From Vreelandella neptunia (GTDB taxonomy: Bacteria; Pseudomonadota; Gammaproteobacteria; Pseudomonadales; Halomonadaceae): a DNA stretch of 64,000 nucleotides. Below, piece after piece: positions 1-8,166 of this stretch (positions within the stretch are counted from its first letter, which is position 1; each line of letters starts with the position of its first letter). The position numbers and the translations under genes were made by a program. The DNA is taken from assembly GCF_000712975.1 (NCBI RefSeq), contig NZ_JHQL01000004.1:310001-374000 (forward strand), read 5' to 3'. The notes under the pieces were generated by a model. The model saw only the letters and a list, made by a program, of their open reading frames with translations, did not search any database and had not been told where the DNA came from.

Positions 1-1
1 A

Positions 2-442
2 GAACATCTCGTTTTTGCATTAATTGACAAACATGCCGAAGCGCAAAATAAACAAATTGAACAAATTGAACCTGAAGCGCTGAACAGCCTGTTGAACTAC
101 CCCTATCCTGGTAACGTGCGCGAGTTAGAAAATGCCATTATGCGTTCCGTAACCCTGAGCGAAGAGGGTGTATTGCAGCACAACGATTTGCCAGAACGGC
201 TACGCGAGCAGGCCAGCCAACATAACGGCTCGGAAATAACGCCGACCCTTAGTGGCGAGGTGTTGCCCGGCACCCAGGTGCCAGCGCCTGCACCAGCGCG
301 TTGGCCAAGCTTGGAAGAAGTAGAGAAGCGCTATATTCGCAAAGTGCTAGAAGCTACTGGCGGCAATAAGCGGCGTACTGCTGAAGTGCTGGGTATTGCT
401 CGACGAACGCTCTATCGGCGTTTGGAAGATAACGAAGATTAA
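2..442 (+). CDS. Sigma-54-dependent transcriptional activator, C-terminal part (cut by window start)
   Basis: The frame is open to the first base, so the gene begins upstream of the window. The visible part holds the end of the AAA+ module with the motif YPGNVRELEN, typical of NtrC-family enhancer-binding proteins, then an Ala/Pro-rich linker and a Fis-type helix-turn-helix near the C-terminus (NKRRTAEVLGIARRTLYRRL). Such proteins use ATP hydrolysis to open promoters bound by sigma-54 RNA polymerase. The receiver or sensory domain lies outside the window, so the signal and target genes cannot be named; an NtrC/PrrA-like response regulator is a reasonable guess. A perfect hairpin follows 12 bases after the stop. 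Confidence 0.9.
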   Translation, partial: EHLVFALIDKHAEAQNKQIEQIEPEALNSLLNYPYPGNVRELENAIMRSVTLSEEGVLQHNDLPERLREQASQHNGSEITPTLSGEVLPGTQVPAPAPARWPSLEEVEKRYIRKVLEATGGNKRRTAEVLGIARRTLYRRLEDNED

Positions 443-454
443 CGTAATAGGATA

Positions 455-482
455 AACCGGTCACACACCAAAGTGACCGGTT
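455..482. terminator. Bidirectional hairpin between convergent genes
   Basis: Perfect 10-bp arms AACCGGTCAC / GTGACCGGTT enclose an 8-base loop. It sits between the activator on the plus strand and a lipoprotein on the minus strand and probably ends both transcripts, although neither side has a strong T tract. Confidence 0.65.
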
Positions 483-504
483 CAGCTTTCTATAAGACGC
501 CAGA

Positions 505-708
505 TTATTCGGTAACGCCCTCTCCTGGCGTTTCTTCAGGCGTGGTTCCATCATTGGCCATCGGCCCCGTGCCCATCGGCTCTTCTATCTCTTGCTCTGC
601 ATCGGCGTTAGGGGGTGAATCATTGCCACAACCGGATAGCACACCAGCAACCAGCAATACACTCAGCAGTAACGCTAATAATCGTACAGTAGGTTTCAGT
701 GACATCAT
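505..708 (-). CDS. Small acidic lipoprotein
   Basis: The predicted product is 67 residues. The start at 708 (MMSLKPTVRLL) is preferred over a longer frame because AAGGAGAA lies about 6 bases upstream. It has a charged N-terminus, a hydrophobic stretch and a lipobox (VLSGC), so the mature protein should begin at Cys with a lipid anchor. The rest is short, without predicted fold, rich in Pro, Glu, Asp, Gly and Thr. I recognise no family. The +2/+3 residues after Cys are Gly-Asn, compatible with outer-membrane sorting. The next gene encodes a second lipoprotein of the same style, suggesting a related pair. Confidence 0.65.
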   Translation of the reverse strand: MMSLKPTVRLLALLLSVLLVAGVLSGCGNDSPPNADAEQEIEEPMGTGPMANDGTTPEETPGEGVTE

Positions 709-866
709 GTCGTTCTCCTTCCTTGATTGGTTAATTGCAAAGGCGCTTTTTACACCCACCGCCTCTTAACCTTAGTGGCTATTTGCTAGGACGCCAAAAA
801 AGCATGGGTGGGAAGACCCGCTCTACAAACTCTGCAAAGCCAGTTGTTGGCGCTGGTATTGTTGCC

Positions 867-893
867 ATAAAAAAACCCCCGCGGGCGCGGGGG
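867..893 (-). terminator. Rho-independent terminator of the second lipoprotein gene
   Basis: On the minus strand a GC-only stem (CCCCCGC / GCGGGGG, 876-893, loop of four) is followed by a run of seven T (867-875). It lies about 80 bases after the stop codon at 973. Confidence 0.8.
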
Positions 894-972
894 AAAAGGA
901 TGATAAATCGGGTGGAGCAGCCGCAGGGAACAGACAGCTGGGTCGATTTACCATCGTAGGGAGCGTTAACGA

Positions 973-1422
973 TTACTGACCGCTATTCATCTCGTCGTCA
1001 TTCTCATCCGTGTCATCTTCATCCGTAGTTGGCATTGGTTCAGTACCTTCACCAAAGCCTGGGTTCTCTTCAGGATCTTCTTCTCCAACATTTGCTTCTG
1101 TTTCTGGCATCGGTTCTTGTGAAGCCGCTGCATCATCGCTTAATCCAGGGTCTTCATTCATAGCGGAGTCTTCTGCCACGTCAGGATCATCGTTCATCAT
1201 AGGATCTGAGGTGGTATCCATGGCCGTATTGTCATCACCAGACGACACTTGATCCGTTGAAGAAGTGGCATCCTGCTCCATGGTTTCTGGCTGTTCTGCA
1301 GGCGGCATGTCGTCGTCACCATTGCCACAACCGGCGAGCGCAAGCGTGCTTACGGTGGCCGCTAACATGCATAGTGTAAGTACACGTGGGCGTTTAGTAA
1401 CTTGTTTAGCGTGCTTATCCAT
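973..1422 (-). CDS. Acidic Asp/Glu/Met-rich lipoprotein
   Basis: About 149 residues from the start at 1422, chosen because GGGAGG lies 8 bases upstream; the longer frame begins at 1473 without one. The N-terminus is basic (MDKHAKQVTKRPRV), then a hydrophobic segment and lipobox LALAGC near residue 30. The mature part is almost entirely Asp, Glu, Ser, Thr, Pro and Met, with repeating blocks such as DEDDTDEND and many Met-Pro or Met-Asn pairs, and looks intrinsically disordered. I recognise no domain. Very acidic surface proteins are common in halophiles, and the Met/acidic mix could also bind cations; both are guesses. It has its own terminator. Confidence 0.7.
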   Translation of the reverse strand: MDKHAKQVTKRPRVLTLCMLAATVSTLALAGCGNGDDDMPPAEQPETMEQDATSSTDQVSSGDDNTAMDTTSDPMMNDDPDVAEDSAMNEDPGLSDDAAASQEPMPETEANVGEEDPEENPGFGEGTEPMPTTDEDDTDENDDEMNSGQ

Positions 1423-1445
1423 ACGACTTACCTCCCTTCCAACAT

Positions 1446-1493
1446 AAAAGCTGTCAATCGTAAAAACTGTCAATCATAAAGCTGTCGACCAAA
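1446..1493. repeat. Three imperfect 16-bp tandem units upstream of lipoprotein gene
   Basis: Units AAAAGCTGTCAATCGT (1446-1461), AAAAACTGTCAATCAT (1462-1477) and a weaker AAAGCTGTCGACCAAA (1478-1493). Units 1 and 2 agree at 14 of 16 positions. The array lies about 10 bases beyond the Shine-Dalgarno site of the minus-strand lipoprotein gene, that is in its leader or promoter. Confidence 0.7.
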
Positions 1494-1881
1494 AAAAGGT
1501 TCAGTGACAAAGACAGTTTAAAAATAAAATCATTACGTTACTTATAATCTTGCATAACTTATGCCTACACTCAGATAAAAAACAATTATTGTTAAAAATC
1601 ATAAATTTAAATAAAAAAGAAAACCCTCCAATCATTAACAAGCAGTGAACGGACGTGGGTTCAAACTGGCACATGTGACGACATTGGACGCCTAGCACAG
1701 GAGGCGTTGTGACACACCTTGTCTACTTATGTATAATAAATATTAATAAATAACCGAACCCAAACTTAAATTTCAATTATGAACCGTTTTGTGTCGCTGT
1801 TTGCAGGGAAAGCCATCTGGTCACTAGGAAGCGAACTGAGCAACGACACAAGGCTGCTCATTCACGCAATAGGCATCGCTG
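1494..1881. other. AT-rich non-coding gap upstream of proV
   Basis: With the lipoprotein start at 1422 this gap has no convincing gene. The part from about 1500 to 1640 is strongly A/T rich with several A and T runs. A good sigma-70 promoter for the downstream operon lies at 1709-1737 (separate entry). Short open frames here have no recognisable content. Confidence 0.6.
1709..1737 (+). promoter_or_regulatory. Predicted sigma-70 promoter for proVW
   Basis: GTGACA (1709-1714, 5 of 6 to consensus), a 17-base spacer and TATAAT (1732-1737, 6 of 6). Transcription would start near 1744, leaving a leader of about 138 bases before the proV ATG. AT-rich DNA just upstream could act as an UP element or nucleoid-protein site, as is known for osmotically controlled promoters. 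Confidence 0.6.
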
Positions 1882-3084
1882 ATGGACGAGACACGCCCTG
1901 TCAAAATTCAGGTACGCGGCTTAAGCAAGGTATTTGGTAAGCAGCCAAAAAAAGCCCTTGAGCTCCGCGACCAAGGCTTAAAACGCCCTGAAATCCTTGA
2001 AAAAACGGGTCAAACGCTAGGCCTTTCCAATATCTCTTTCGATGTCTATGAGGGCGAACTGCTCGTCATCATGGGGCTATCAGGTTCTGGCAAGTCAACG
2101 TTGATTCGTTGTTTAAATCGCCTGATTGATACCACCGAAGGCGAGATAGTGATTGATGGTGAAAATATTCCCACGCTGGGCGAAAAGGCGTTACTGGAGT
2201 GTCGTCGCCGTCATTTTTCTATGGTGTTTCAAAACTTCGCGCTATTTCCTCACCGCACAGTGCGTCAAAACGCTGAATTCGGACTTGAAATTCGCGGCGT
2301 AGATAAAGCGGAACGTAAGCACATTGCCCAAAACGCGCTAACACAAGTAGGGTTAGATGGTTGGGAAGAGGCTTACCCTAACCAGCTTTCTGGTGGTATG
2401 CAGCAGCGTGTCGGTCTGGCCCGCGCGCTAGCGAATGACTCCACCGTACTATTGATGGACGAAGCATTTTCAGCGCTTGACCCTCTAATCCGCAAAGATA
2501 TGCAGCAAGAGCTGCTGCAACTGCAATCTAAAATGCAGAAAACCACCGTCTTCATTACCCACGACTTGGATGAAGCGCTCAATATTGGTGACCGTATCGT
2601 ACTTCTAAAAGATGGCGAAGTCGTACAAATCGGCACCCCGGAAGAAATATTGACCCAACCAGCCGATGACTATGTACGCCGCTTTATTGAAGGCGTCGAT
2701 CGTTCGAGGGTACTCACCGCCGAAAGTGCTATGCGCCCAGTGCGCTCTACTGCTCGAGAAAGCGATGGCCCGCGTACGGCTCTACATCGGATGCGCGACC
2801 ATAGTATTGATTCAATATACGTCACTGACCGTGATCGCCGCCTAATCGGCTTGTTAGAGGCTGAATCGGCAAGCAAAGCGATTGATGCCAAGTCAGAAAC
2901 GATTACTGATCACCTGACTCAAGACTTCCGCAAAGTCCCTCCCGAGGAACCCCTGCACAATCTGTTCGCTATGTTTAGCGATAAAAGCTTCCCCATCGCC
3001 GTTGTTGATGATCAGCAGCGGTTACTTGGCGTTGTTGTGAAGGGTGCGGTACTGGATGAATTAGCACGGGCAGGAGAACAGTAA
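1882..3084 (+). CDS. proV: Glycine betaine/proline ABC transporter, ATP-binding subunit
   Basis: 400 residues. It energises import of glycine betaine and related solutes from the cytoplasmic face. Walker A GLSGSGKST lies at about 65-73, the ABC signature LSGGMQQR at about 169-176, Walker B LLMDEA at about 190-195 and the switch His in FITHD. Residues from about 283 to the end form a tandem CBS module; in OpuA/ProV proteins this senses ionic strength or nucleotides. The N-terminal 50 residues carry the long insertion before the first ABC strand typical of ProV. The stop overlaps the proW start by one base (TAATG), so the two are translationally coupled. Confidence 0.95.
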   Translation: MDETRPVKIQVRGLSKVFGKQPKKALELRDQGLKRPEILEKTGQTLGLSNISFDVYEGELLVIMGLSGSGKSTLIRCLNRLIDTTEGEIVIDGENIPTLGEKALLECRRRHFSMVFQNFALFPHRTVRQNAEFGLEIRGVDKAERKHIAQNALTQVGLDGWEEAYPNQLSGGMQQRVGLARALANDSTVLLMDEAFSALDPLIRKDMQQELLQLQSKMQKTTVFITHDLDEALNIGDRIVLLKDGEVVQIGTPEEILTQPADDYVRRFIEGVDRSRVLTAESAMRPVRSTARESDGPRTALHRMRDHSIDSIYVTDRDRRLIGLLEAESASKAIDAKSETITDHLTQDFRKVPPEEPLHNLFAMFSDKSFPIAVVDDQQRLLGVVVKGAVLDELARAGEQ

Positions 3085-3920
3085 TGGATATTCCAAGCAT
3101 TCCTCTTGGCGATTGGATTGAGAGCGGCTTAACCTGGTTAACAAGCGAGTACTCGTCTGTAACGCGGGGCATCTCTCGCTTTACCCAAACGGGCATTGAT
3201 GTATTAAACGACAGCTTGATGTGGCTACCTGAATGGGCGCTACTTGGCTTGATCGCACTACTTTGTTTGAAGTTAGCGGGTGTCCGCTTAGCACTTGGTG
3301 CAGTGGCTGGGTTAGCCTTAATTTGGAACCTAGGGCTCTGGAACCCGATGATAGAGACCCTCACGCTGGTGGTCTTCGCCACCCTGGTGGCCGTGGTTAT
3401 CGCATTGCCAGTAGGCATTGCGGCAGCCCTATCAAATCGGCTTTACCGCCTGATCATGCCCATACTGGATTTCATGCAGACCATGCCTGCATTTGTGTAC
3501 CTGATACCCGCCATTCCATTTTTCGGTATTGGCTCTGTCTCCGCCATTTTTGCGACCGTAATATTCTCGATGCCGCCAGCTATTCGCTTTACAACTCTTG
3601 GCATTCGTCAGGTCCCGGTTGAGCTTATTGAGGCCGCCGATGCCTATGGCGCAACACGCAGTCAAAAATTATTCAAGGTACAACTTCCGCTATCACTACC
3701 GACAGTAATGGCAGGGATTAACCAGACTATTATGTTGGCACTTTCGATGGTGGTTATCGCCGCCATGATCGGCGCGGATGGCCTGGGGAGCGAGGTATGG
3801 CGTGCAATTCAGCGACTGCGTCCCGGCGATGGTTTCGAAGCTGGAATCGCTGTTGTCATTCTAGCCATGCTACTTGACCGTTTAACGCAATCACTACGGA
3901 AAACGCGTCGTTCGCAATAA
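3084..3920 (+). CDS. proW: Glycine betaine/proline ABC transporter permease
   Basis: 278 residues, an inner-membrane MetI-like permease with an N-terminal amphipathic stretch and about six or seven hydrophobic segments. The cytoplasmic EAA loop that docks on the ATPase is visible as ELIEAADAYGATRSQKLFKVQLPLSLP (partly conserved form EAA-x3-G). A characteristic PAFVYLIPAIPFFGIG segment matches ProW/OpuAB. It overlaps proV by one base. The binding-protein gene follows after 237 bases instead of directly, so proX may also have its own promoter. Confidence 0.93.
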   Translation: MDIPSIPLGDWIESGLTWLTSEYSSVTRGISRFTQTGIDVLNDSLMWLPEWALLGLIALLCLKLAGVRLALGAVAGLALIWNLGLWNPMIETLTLVVFATLVAVVIALPVGIAAALSNRLYRLIMPILDFMQTMPAFVYLIPAIPFFGIGSVSAIFATVIFSMPPAIRFTTLGIRQVPVELIEAADAYGATRSQKLFKVQLPLSLPTVMAGINQTIMLALSMVVIAAMIGADGLGSEVWRAIQRLRPGDGFEAGIAVVILAMLLDRLTQSLRKTRRSQ

Positions 3921-4157
3921 GCCTAGTTAAGACGGGGCTCGCAGCTATCAAAAATACTGCGTTGACCAGTCTACTTGATTCACTCTGCTGGCATCCGCAT
4001 GCTAATAGTGTGATCTAAATTTATAATTAAGCAGCGCTTGTTAGCTTGTTTATTACAGTCGTGGCACTTACTCGCTGTCTATTGTGAATTGTCTGTTGTA
4101 ATAGAGACAACGATAGAGAAGAGATAAAAGCCACTACTTTTACCAAGGAGCACAAGT

Positions 4158-5030
4158 ATGAAAACTCGTACGTTAAATCACCGCATCCGCCTCGCCTCAT
4201 TAGCCCTAATTGCTGGTACTGGCATGACTGCCGGCAGTTTGGCTTATGCCCAGGATCAGGGCACGATCAACCTTGCCTACGTTGAGTGGTCGTCTGAAGT
4301 GGCTTCTACCAATGTCATGGCAGCCGTACTCGAACAAGCAGGGTTTGAGGTTGAGCTAACATCACTTTCGGCCGCCGCCATGTTCCAGGCACTTTCAACA
4401 GGGGATGCAGATGCCATTGTTGCCGCTTGGCTGCCGACTACCCACGCTGACTACATGGAGCGTGTAGGAAGTAACGTTGAAGATCTCGGCATGAATCTGG
4501 ATGGTACCAAGCTAGGTCTAGTTGTGCCGTCTTATACCGACGTTGATTCTATCGCTGACCTAAACGATAACGCCGACAGCTTTAACGGCGAGATCATCGG
4601 TATTGACCCCGGTGCAGGCCTAATGGCGCTTACCGAAGAGGTTGTGGATACCTATGATCTCGGACTGCGTCTGCGTAGCGGTAGCGGTGCTACCATGACC
4701 GCAGCGCTTTCAAGCGCAATTAACAATGAAGAAGATGTCGTGGTGACTGGCTGGACACCGCACTGGATGTTTGCTCGTTTCGACCTGAAATATCTTGAAG
4801 ACCCAGAAGAAGTGTATGGCGGTGCCGAGCAGATTCACACCGTGGTACGCCAAGGCTTAAAAGATGACATGCCAGAAGCCTACGCCATTCTTGATGCCTT
4901 TGAGTGGACACCCGAACAGATGGGTGAGGTCATGCTGATGAATCAGGAAGATAACAGCGACCCCTACGAGAATGCTAAACAGTGGGTAGAAGATAACCAA
5001 GATGTTGTAGAAACGTGGCTCAATTCCTAA
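4158..5030 (+). CDS. proX: Glycine betaine-binding periplasmic protein
   Basis: 290 residues with a Sec signal peptide (basic start, hydrophobic core, AYA cleavage site after about residue 31). The mature protein is an OpuAC-type substrate-binding domain (NLAYVEWSSEVAST at its start, aromatic residues spread through the sequence that in this family cage the trimethylammonium group). Shine-Dalgarno AAGGAG lies 8 bases before the ATG. It delivers betaine or a related quaternary amine to ProVW. Annotation as OpuAC/ProX family is secure; the exact substrate is not. Confidence 0.9.
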   Translation: MKTRTLNHRIRLASLALIAGTGMTAGSLAYAQDQGTINLAYVEWSSEVASTNVMAAVLEQAGFEVELTSLSAAAMFQALSTGDADAIVAAWLPTTHADYMERVGSNVEDLGMNLDGTKLGLVVPSYTDVDSIADLNDNADSFNGEIIGIDPGAGLMALTEEVVDTYDLGLRLRSGSGATMTAALSSAINNEEDVVVTGWTPHWMFARFDLKYLEDPEEVYGGAEQIHTVVRQGLKDDMPEAYAILDAFEWTPEQMGEVMLMNQEDNSDPYENAKQWVEDNQDVVETWLNS

Positions 5031-5063
5031 TAGTACCTAAACTGTACAAGGTATAGTGTCATA

Positions 5064-5105
5064 AGCCGCTGAACTGAAGAGTTTGAAAACACCGGTTCAG
5101 CGGCT
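5064..5105 (+). terminator. Hairpin downstream of proX
   Basis: Perfect 11-bp arms AGCCGCTGAAC / GTTCAGCGGCT around a 20-base loop, beginning 34 bases after the proX stop. There is no T run, so it may act as an mRNA-stabilising stem or a factor-assisted terminator. Confidence 0.5.
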
Positions 5106-5211
5106 ACAGCCATTCACTCTATTGATGTGTCCAGTGTCATCAGATGCTCGAAATTCAGTGTAGTAACTACGCCGTATCGAGCACCCAGATAGGCCACTCT
5201 AGGAGCTTGCC

Positions 5212-5634
5212 ATGTTTAACAACATTATGGTGCCTGTAGACCTTGCCCACCTAGAAACTCTTGAACCCTCGTTACGCGTTGTTGCTGACCTTGCCAAACA
5301 ATATGACTCGCATATCACCTATGTCGGCGTCACGGCTAATACGCCAACCAGCATCGCCCGCACACCCCAAGAGTATGAGCAAAAGCTTGAGGCTTTCGCC
5401 CAAGAACGGCACAGCGTTCATGGCCAGCCCGTTAGCATCAAGGTGTATAGCTCAACCGACCCCATTGCTAACGTTGATTCGCTGCTGGTGAAAGCAATTG
5501 ATGAGGTAGGGGCAGATTTAGTCATGATGGCTACGCATTTACCACGTCACCTAGATGCCATTATGCCGTCTCATGGTGGCAAGGTTGCCACGCATACGGG
5601 TGCCTCCGTTTTTCTCATTCGGTTGCCGCAATAA
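5212..5634 (+). CDS. Universal stress protein, single UspA domain
   Basis: 140 residues, one Usp fold (starts MFNNIMVPVDLAH, ends VFLIRLP). The ATP-binding signature G-x2-G-x9-G-S/T is absent: the corresponding stretch reads ATHLPRHLDAIMPSHGGKVATHTG, so it belongs with the non-ATP-binding UspA-like members or uses a changed site. Shine-Dalgarno AGGAG is 6 bases before the ATG. It is placed between the betaine ABC importer and a BCCT carrier; Usp genes beside compatible-solute transporters are known in halophiles (TeaD beside the ectoine transporter TeaABC), so a transporter-modulating role is possible. Confidence 0.85.
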   Translation: MFNNIMVPVDLAHLETLEPSLRVVADLAKQYDSHITYVGVTANTPTSIARTPQEYEQKLEAFAQERHSVHGQPVSIKVYSSTDPIANVDSLLVKAIDEVGADLVMMATHLPRHLDAIMPSHGGKVATHTGASVFLIRLPQ

Positions 5635-5685
5635 AGAACATTGCGTTGTAACGCTTACAATTTCGATAATTAAGGGAGCAGCTTT

Positions 5686-7326
5686 GTGGATAAAAAACCG
5701 CAAAATCTATCACCCGATGAACCAGCCTCAGAGGGTATTCCAGCCCCAGAGGGGCCGGCAAATCTTATCGACACTGATTATGTGATCGGTCAAGACAATA
5801 TCACCACAAGTACAATGGGAGTTAACCTTGACTTGCATGGCAAGGTTTTCACGATTTCATCGATCGTCATCCTCCTGTTTGTCATTCTAACACTCGCTTT
5901 ACAGGACACCATTGCTCCCGTTTACGATGCTATTTTTAGCTTCTTGACCGGCAATTTGGCGTGGTTCTTTATTCTTGCTGCCAATATTTTCGTTATCTTG
6001 TGCCTTGGGTTAATTATTTCGCCACTGGGTAAAATTCGCATAGGCGGCGCTGATGCTAAACCAGACTTTACCTATGTGGGCTGGTTTTCAATGCTTTTTG
6101 CCGCAGGTATGGGCATTGGCCTAATGTTCTTCGGCGTTAATGAGCCGTTGACCCACTTTGGAACGTCTTTTGACGGTGGAAGCTGGGCACCCTTAGCGGG
6201 CGCTGAGGGTGATGCAGCCGGTGCCGCGGCGCTAGGTATGGCAGCGACTATCTTTCATTGGGGGCTTCACCCCTGGGCAATTTACGCGGTAGTGGCACTG
6301 TCCCTTGCCCTGTTTTCGTTTAATAAAGGCCTTCCCCTCTCTATGCGTTCGGTGTTTTATCCCCTCCTGGGCGAACGCGTGTGGGGATGGCCAGGCCATC
6401 TGATCGATATTCTCGCGGTCTTCGCCACGCTGTTTGGTTTGGCTACATCGCTTGGCTTAGGGGCCACCCAGGCAGCCGCAGGGTTGTCCTACCTGTTCGG
6501 CGCACCGGAAAGCGATATCACCATGATCCTGCTGATCATCGGTATCACAATTATTGCCATCGGCTCTATTTTAGCGGGTGTGGATAAGGGCGTTCAGCTG
6601 CTGTCGAAAATCAATATCGCGATGGCAGCGCTGCTACTCTTCTTCGTGATTGCCGTTGGTCCAACGCTGCTCATAGCCACAGGTTTCTTTGAAAACTTGC
6701 TTAACTATGTTGTTCACCTCCCTGCGCTCTCAAATCCATTTGGCCGTGAAGATGCGAACTTTAGTCAAGGTTGGACAGCCTTCTACTGGGCATGGTGGAT
6801 TTCCTGGTCTCCGTACGTCGGTATGTTTATCGCACGGGTTTCCCGCGGCCGTACCGTACGCGAGTTCTTAATTTCGGTACTGTTGGTGCCATCCATTGTA
6901 TCGGTACTCTGGATGACCACCTTTGGCGGCACCGCTATTGATCAGTACGTTAGCCAAGGCATTGAGGCCGTGCGTGATGCAGGCGTCGATTTACAGCTGT
7001 TTGTGATGCTTGAACAATTGCCGCTGTCACAAATTACCTCGTTTGTGGCAATTCTGCTGGTCATTATTTTCTTTGTGACTTCTTCTGACTCCGGCTCGTT
7101 GGTTATTGACTCCATCACCGCAGGCGGCAAAGTAGATGCGCCTAAGCCACAGCGTGTCTTCTGGGCCATTATAGAAGGGGCTATCGCTATTGCGTTGCTA
7201 TTGGGCGGTGGTTTAACCGCGCTGCAAACCATGGCGGTGTCTACCGGCTTCCCATTTACCATTATTTTGCTGGTGGCATGTTATGCCATTATCAAGGGTC
7301 TAATGAGCGAGCCTAAAGCGGTATAG
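5686..7326 (+). CDS. BCCT-family betaine/carnitine/choline transporter
   Basis: 546 residues starting at GTG, with GGGAG 7 bases upstream. The first 55 or so residues are a hydrophilic cytoplasmic tail, followed by about twelve membrane segments. The BCCT signature region (FYWAWWISWSPYVGMFIARVSRGRTVREF, partly quoted here as WAWWISWSPYVGMF) is intact, and the GMGIGLMFFGVNEP glycine stretch is present. It would import glycine betaine, choline or a similar solute coupled to sodium or protons. The C-terminal tail is short, so it lacks the long osmosensing tail of BetP or BetT. It lies 51 bases after the usp gene and ends in a strong terminator. Confidence 0.92.
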   Translation: MDKKPQNLSPDEPASEGIPAPEGPANLIDTDYVIGQDNITTSTMGVNLDLHGKVFTISSIVILLFVILTLALQDTIAPVYDAIFSFLTGNLAWFFILAANIFVILCLGLIISPLGKIRIGGADAKPDFTYVGWFSMLFAAGMGIGLMFFGVNEPLTHFGTSFDGGSWAPLAGAEGDAAGAAALGMAATIFHWGLHPWAIYAVVALSLALFSFNKGLPLSMRSVFYPLLGERVWGWPGHLIDILAVFATLFGLATSLGLGATQAAAGLSYLFGAPESDITMILLIIGITIIAIGSILAGVDKGVQLLSKINIAMAALLLFFVIAVGPTLLIATGFFENLLNYVVHLPALSNPFGREDANFSQGWTAFYWAWWISWSPYVGMFIARVSRGRTVREFLISVLLVPSIVSVLWMTTFGGTAIDQYVSQGIEAVRDAGVDLQLFVMLEQLPLSQITSFVAILLVIIFFVTSSDSGSLVIDSITAGGKVDAPKPQRVFWAIIEGAIAIALLLGGGLTALQTMAVSTGFPFTIILLVACYAIIKGLMSEPKAV

Positions 7327-7351
7327 TAAATCGTTAATACTTGTACTAAAT

Positions 7352-7388
7352 CGCAAACGGGCAGCCATTTGGCTGCCCGTTTGCGTTA
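7352..7388 (+). terminator. Strong hairpin after the BCCT gene
   Basis: Perfect 15-bp arms CGCAAACGGGCAGCC / GGCTGCCCGTTTGCG with an ATTT loop, 25 bases past the stop at 7326. The T tract is weak (TTAT), but the stem itself contains a TTTG segment. Confidence 0.75.
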
Positions 7389-7394
7389 TGCACC

Positions 7395-7422
7395 GCCCTA
7401 CTTTTTACGCCCTACTATTTAG
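7395..7422. repeat. 14-bp imperfect tandem duplication
   Basis: GCCCTACTTTTTAC (7395-7408) followed directly by GCCCTACTATTTAG (7409-7422), 12 of 14 identical. It lies 18 bases past the stop codon of the minus-strand exonuclease gene. Confidence 0.65.
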
Positions 7423-7439
7423 GCTCAAACGACACTTAC

Positions 7440-8165
7440 TCAAACCCAAATATCACTCAAGGGTGTTTCTTTCGTGTAGTGATAACTAACTTGAGCTTGT
7501 AGTAACTCTGCTGTCGCAAGTGCATCCACCAACGCATGATGACCTTGATAAGCTGGCAAAGAGTAGCGTTCACGGCTGGCATTTAAACGAATCGATACTG
7601 GCGGCTGCCCTAACCAACGTCGAAAGCGTGCCCACAGCGTTTGTCTATGCATGCGCGCCTCCAACGACATGGTGTCAATCATCGGGAACAGCAGCCCTTC
7701 TCCCCGTCGTGCTTTCACGGCAGCATCAAGAAACGGGCGCTCGATATTGCGAAAATGAACCACCACCACGCGACCAGCTAGCACCGCTAATAAATCATCT
7801 AGCACGTCGTCTAGGTCAGGCGCACTGGCAATTTCGGAGTGAGTAATATGATGATAGGCAATAGACGCTTCATCTAACGGCCGTGGCGGCTTCAATACCC
7901 AATAACGACGCTGAGCTAGTGGGATGCGGTCCAATGTAAAAGGTACCACCCCTATGCTAACAATCGCATGTCGCCGCTCATCCAGGCCTGTGGTTTCCAT
8001 ATCCAACGCCACCATCGGTACCTGAGAGATAGGGGTATCCGGGCTGGGCAGCGGCGTCGCATAAAATTGCTTTAGCGCACTATTGTTAGATAACTCAGCA
8101 CGCTCAGCCATATAATCTAACCAGTTAGCTTGAACCACTTTTTGACGAAGTCGGATTCCATGCAT
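7440..8165 (-). CDS. DEDDh 3'-5' exonuclease, DNA polymerase III epsilon-like
   Basis: 241 residues. The exonuclease domain begins near residue 50 with VALDMETTGLD (Asp55 and Glu57 as the first metal ligands), and ends with HHALVDALATAEL (His210 and Asp214, the DEDDh His/Asp pair); a further Asp lies near 147 in ERPFLDAAV. The first 45 residues are a non-catalytic extension. It starts one base after the stop of the upstream DUF294 gene and is certainly co-transcribed with it. It is too short and too divergent to be assigned as the replicative DnaQ. Substrate unknown; RNA or DNA ends are both possible. Confidence 0.85.
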   Translation of the reverse strand: MHGIRLRQKVVQANWLDYMAERAELSNNSALKQFYATPLPSPDTPISQVPMVALDMETTGLDERRHAIVSIGVVPFTLDRIPLAQRRYWVLKPPRPLDEASIAYHHITHSEIASAPDLDDVLDDLLAVLAGRVVVVHFRNIERPFLDAAVKARRGEGLLFPMIDTMSLEARMHRQTLWARFRRWLGQPPVSIRLNASRERYSLPAYQGHHALVDALATAELLQAQVSYHYTKETPLSDIWV

Positions 8166-8166
8166 A

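Noticed and set aside
1501-1698. 65-codon minus-strand frame in the AT-rich gap
   Set aside because: No ribosome site, odd Cys/Phe-rich composition and no family resemblance; probably chance.
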